Shown here: in pieces, positions 61,081 to 64,000 of the stretch
Layout of the letters: each line of letters begins with the position of its first letter
Numbering within the stretch: the first letter of the stretch is position 1
Source: Manduca sexta
Taxonomy: Eukaryota; Arthropoda; Insecta; Lepidoptera; Sphingidae
DNA: 64,000 nucleotides
Direction of reading: 5' to 3'
Assembly: GCF_014839805.1 (NCBI RefSeq)
Contig: NC_051129.1
Location: 11,102,920 to 11,166,919 of the forward strand
Position numbers and translations under genes: made by a program
Notes under the pieces: generated by a model
What the model saw: the letters and a program-made list of their open reading frames with translations, nothing else
What the model was told of the DNA's origin: nothing
The model's database searches: none

Positions 61081-61436
61081 TCTCAGACACAAAAAACTCC
61101 TCCCAGTATTTGGCTTGGAGTATGACTACTATTCGCGGTCTGTGAAACATCTTGCACGGGCGTCAGGGTCCCCAAATTGCTCCGATTACGGAGTTAGAGA
61201 AGACCGACTTTTACCGTATTTTGTGGGAGTGTGTGCGGAGTAGACAACATACTTTAGGTGTCAATGTAGGCAATATATATAGTTTATTGCCGGCTCCTAC
61301 GTCAGAAGGGGTAAAGATGTTATTAAAAAAATATTTTAAAAGCATGACAGGTGAGTAAACACCAATACAAGCGGAAGTACGGAGCGACGTTGTCGTATAT
61401 ACGACAAAGCTCCTTAAATAAAGATAAAAAAAAAGG
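61081..61436 (+). other. possible retrotransposed fragment with small ORF
   Basis: Contains a 68-codon ORF (61152-61358, TTG start in the formal call, so no ATG). It ends next to a perfect splice donor (ACAG|GTGAGT), and then AATAAAG with an A-run ends the segment just before the Helitron at 61451. It may be a LINE 3' end or a processed sequence; the protein (FYRILWECVRSRQHTLGVNV) is not recognised. Confidence 0.35.
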
Positions 61437-61450
61437 ATATTTATAGAAGA

Positions 61451-62824
61451 CTAGCTTTTGCCCGCGGCTCCGCCCGCATTATCAAGTTTTTCAGGCTAAA
61501 GTTTTCCGTTATAAAAGTAGTAGTTTCCCGGGAGCCTATGTTCTTCCCAGGGTCTCAAACTGTCTCCATACCAAATTTCATCTTAATACGTTGGGTAGTT
61601 TTTGAGTTTAACACGTTCAGGCAGACAGATGCAGCGGGGGACTTTGTTTTATAATATATTTTTTAGAACTTTTTAAGAGGAACAATCCCGTCATACATCA
61701 TTGTTGCATAGCTTTAACCATTTACGCAGTGCACGCAACGGAAGCTCTCGAAACTAATAATTTTTCCCCGTTTTTGCAACATGTTTCATTACTGCTCCGC
61801 TCCTATTGGTCATGGCATGATGATATATAGCCTATAGCACTCCAGGAATAAAGGGCTATCCAACACAAAAAGATTTTTTCAGTTCAAACCGGTAGTTCCT
61901 GAGATTAGCCATTACTGCTTCGCTCCTATTGGTCATAGCGTGATGATATATAGCCTATAGTGCTCCACAAATAAAGGGCTATCCAACACAAAACGAATTT
62001 TTCAGTTGAAACCGGTAGTTCCTGAGATTAGCCATTACTGCTTCGCTCCTATTGGTCATAGCGTGATGATATATAGCCTATAGCGCTCCACAAATAAAGG
62101 GCTATCCAACAAAAAACGAATTTTTCAGTTGAAACCGGTAGTTCCTGAGATTAGACATTACTGCTCCGTTCCTATTGGTCATAGCGTGATGATATATAAC
62201 TTTGAGCACTCCACAAACAAAGGACTATTCAACACAAAAAGATTTTTTCAGTTTGAATCGGTAGTTTCTGAGATTAGCCATTACTGCTCCGCTCCTATTG
62301 GGTATAGCGTGATCATATATAGCCTATAGCACTCCACGAACAAAAGGCTATCCAACGCAAAAATAACCTTTCTGTTGGGATCGGTAGTTCCTGAGTTTAG
62401 CCATTACTGCTCCGCTCCTATTGGGTATAGCGTGATGATATATAGCCTATAGCACTCCACAAACAAAGGGCTATCCAACCCAAAAAGAATTTTTCAGTTC
62501 GAACCGGTAGTTCCTGAGATAAGACAATACTGCTCCGCTCCTATTGGGTATAGCGTGATGATATATAGCCTATGGCACTCCACGAACAAAGGGCTATCCA
62601 ACACAAAGAATTTTTCAGTTCGTACCGGTAGTTCCTGAGATAAGACATTACTGCTCCGCTCCTATTGGGTATAGCGTGATGATATATAGCCTATAGCACT
62701 CCACGAACAAAGGGCTATCCAACGCAAAAAGAATTTTTCTGTTTGGACCGGTAGTTCCTGAGATTAGCGCGTTCAAACAAACAAACAAACAAACAAACTC
62801 TTCAGCTTTATATAATAGTATAGA
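61451..62824 (-). mobile_element. non-autonomous Helitron with eight 123-bp tandem units
   Basis: On the minus strand: flank A, start TCTATACTATTATATAAAGC, (TTTG)n, array, unique region, hairpin CGGGCGGAGCCGCGGG, GGCAAAAGCTAG, flank T. It is the same element as 23714-24720 in opposite orientation, 38 kb away and three units longer. Both canonical ends are intact here. No ORF of its own; small ORFs across it (for example 62129-62329) are artefacts. Confidence 0.9.
61787..62768 (-). repeat. tandem array, eight units (seven of 123 bp, one of 121 bp)
   Basis: Plus-strand unit starts (CATTACTGC or variants) are at 61787, 61910, 62033, 62156, 62279, 62402, 62525 and 62646. The unit at 62525 lacks two bases. 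Units at 61910 and 62033 differ at only three positions. The unit at 62156 carries the TTTGAGCAC / GACTATTCAAC marker seen in unit 4 of the other copy. Confidence 0.95.
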
Positions 62825-62905
62825 TTCTGGATCCGCCCCTGGTTCACAAAAATCTATTTAAATTTAAAGTATATACTTACTTACCTAGTTAGGTATCAAT
62901 AATAT

Positions 62906-63215
62906 TAATATTTTTTTTATTGCTGGTGGTAAGCGATACGACCGCCCATAAACAGTAGAAACACCATCTAACACCTTGAATTACAAATTATTGTTCAGTA
63001 TTCCACTGCAGTCGCCATTCTGAGACATGAGATGTTAAGTCTTATTATATCCAGTAGCTACACTGGCTACAATGTCCTTCAAACCGGAACACAACAGTGA
63101 CTACACACTGTGGCAAAAGAACTATTTCTTCCGCCAAATAAAATCATAAATGTCTATACATTGCGGTAGTACCTAGACGGGCTCTCACATATATGAGAGA
63201 CCTACAACCAGTAAT
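62906..63215 (+). repeat. Family C interspersed repeat, copy 3
   Basis: GTAAGCGATACGACCGCCCA, ATTCCACTGCAGTCGCCATT and a GACGGGCTCTCACATATATG end match 19011-19312. The first 30 bases of the family are missing (TTATTGCTGGTGG). Confidence 0.75.
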
Positions 63216-64000
63216 TTATACCCATCAAAACAATTACATAGAGTAGTTGTAGTTTTGTATATCTTAACTACACAAGACTAATAACCTTGACTATCTTATC
63301 TTTATAAACGAGCTTAAATTAAAAAAGATAACGTTAACTGCATAATCAATATACCTGCACTCTCACTGTTCATTTACCTCATACCTTGGACAAAATTAGA
63401 TGGTTATGTTATTAGAGTCAATTTTGTAGGTTAATTAAAAACACCGAAATACGCATTAAAAACATCAAATTAAGGCTTTTTAAAGCCTTTATTAATATAA
63501 ATAAACTGATTATTTACTTACCATCAGCAAACAATCGTGCATTATAACAAAAATATTCATATTCAATAAGTATTTTTTTAACTATATTTCAATTCGTACT
63601 TGATTTCCTCGAAGACGTAGATGAATGTTTTGCGTACGCGGTACGACTGTCAAACTGTCACGCTGGAATCACATCCGGTCGGGTAAAGTGATATCGGATT
63701 TTTCCTTCTATAAACTTGTATGCTTAGCTGACGATTATTGTCTGCTGCAAAAATTTACTCGTTCCATTAATAGAATTATTCATTGACGCAAAGTTCAATT
63801 TCTAAGTTATTGTTTAGCTTAGCCACTTTAATAACATTACTGAGTCGATCAATGCATCATATTCCGCTTACTGGCCAAAATATTCAAACGCACATAATTC
63901 TTGTGTGCGAGGATTCGTTTAGAATCTAGGCAGTTGGTTATTACCCTAATGAGCTTATGTATGTAGTTTGTACAGTCAGCCGCATACATAGCTGAACAAA
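63216..64000. other. gene-free stretch with SINE B fragment
   Basis: Holds a family B SINE remnant at about 63628-63712 (GTACGCGGTACGACTGTCAA, TCGGGTAAAGTGATATCGGA). Nothing else supported up to the window edge. Confidence 0.45.

Overview
The window looks like nuclear DNA from a moth or butterfly (Lepidoptera). It is AT-rich, gene-poor and full of repeats. The repeat types are ones I associate with lepidopteran genomes: Helitrons with TC...CTAG ends inserted between A and T, two tRNA-derived SINE families, short inverted-repeat elements, and LINE tails. The two recognisable host genes are animal genes with GT-AG introns. No bacterial, viral, CRISPR or organellar feature was seen. The species cannot be named from the sequence alone.

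Layout. 1-3022 is a decayed Ty1/copia retrotransposon whose 5' end lies outside the window; it has several frameshifts and a deletion in the reverse transcriptase. 3-14 kb is gene-free DNA with SINEs, a LINE tail and a mariner-like MITE. 14779-16730 is a compact, apparently young Ty3/gypsy derivative. Its two 173-bp LTRs look identical and it has a target duplication, a primer-binding site and a polypurine tract. Its single intact ORF joins the first residues of Gag to the end of the RNase H region and a complete integrase; protease and reverse transcriptase are missing. 17-48 kb is repeat-rich and has no recognisable host gene. It contains a Helitron with five 123-bp tandem units, several foldback elements, SINEs and LINE fragments.

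48470-50052 (minus strand) is a two-exon gene for a 248-residue EF-hand protein with a Pro/Lys-rich N-terminus and a charged C-terminal helix; its EF-hand core resembles the axonemal protein DRC8/EFCAB2. 53789-58287 (plus strand) is a complete seven-exon gene for Uba2, the catalytic subunit of the SUMO-activating enzyme (606 residues). Its fourth intron carries a complete small Helitron. Downstream, 61451-62824 is a second copy of the large Helitron in the opposite orientation, with eight 123-bp units.

The two host genes have no evident functional link. The most unusual items are the integrase-only LTR element with an intact ORF, and the pair of Helitrons whose tandem arrays differ by three units and show a traceable local duplication. 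Coordinates of degenerate repeats are approximate. Exon limits of Uba2 were checked for reading frame by hand.
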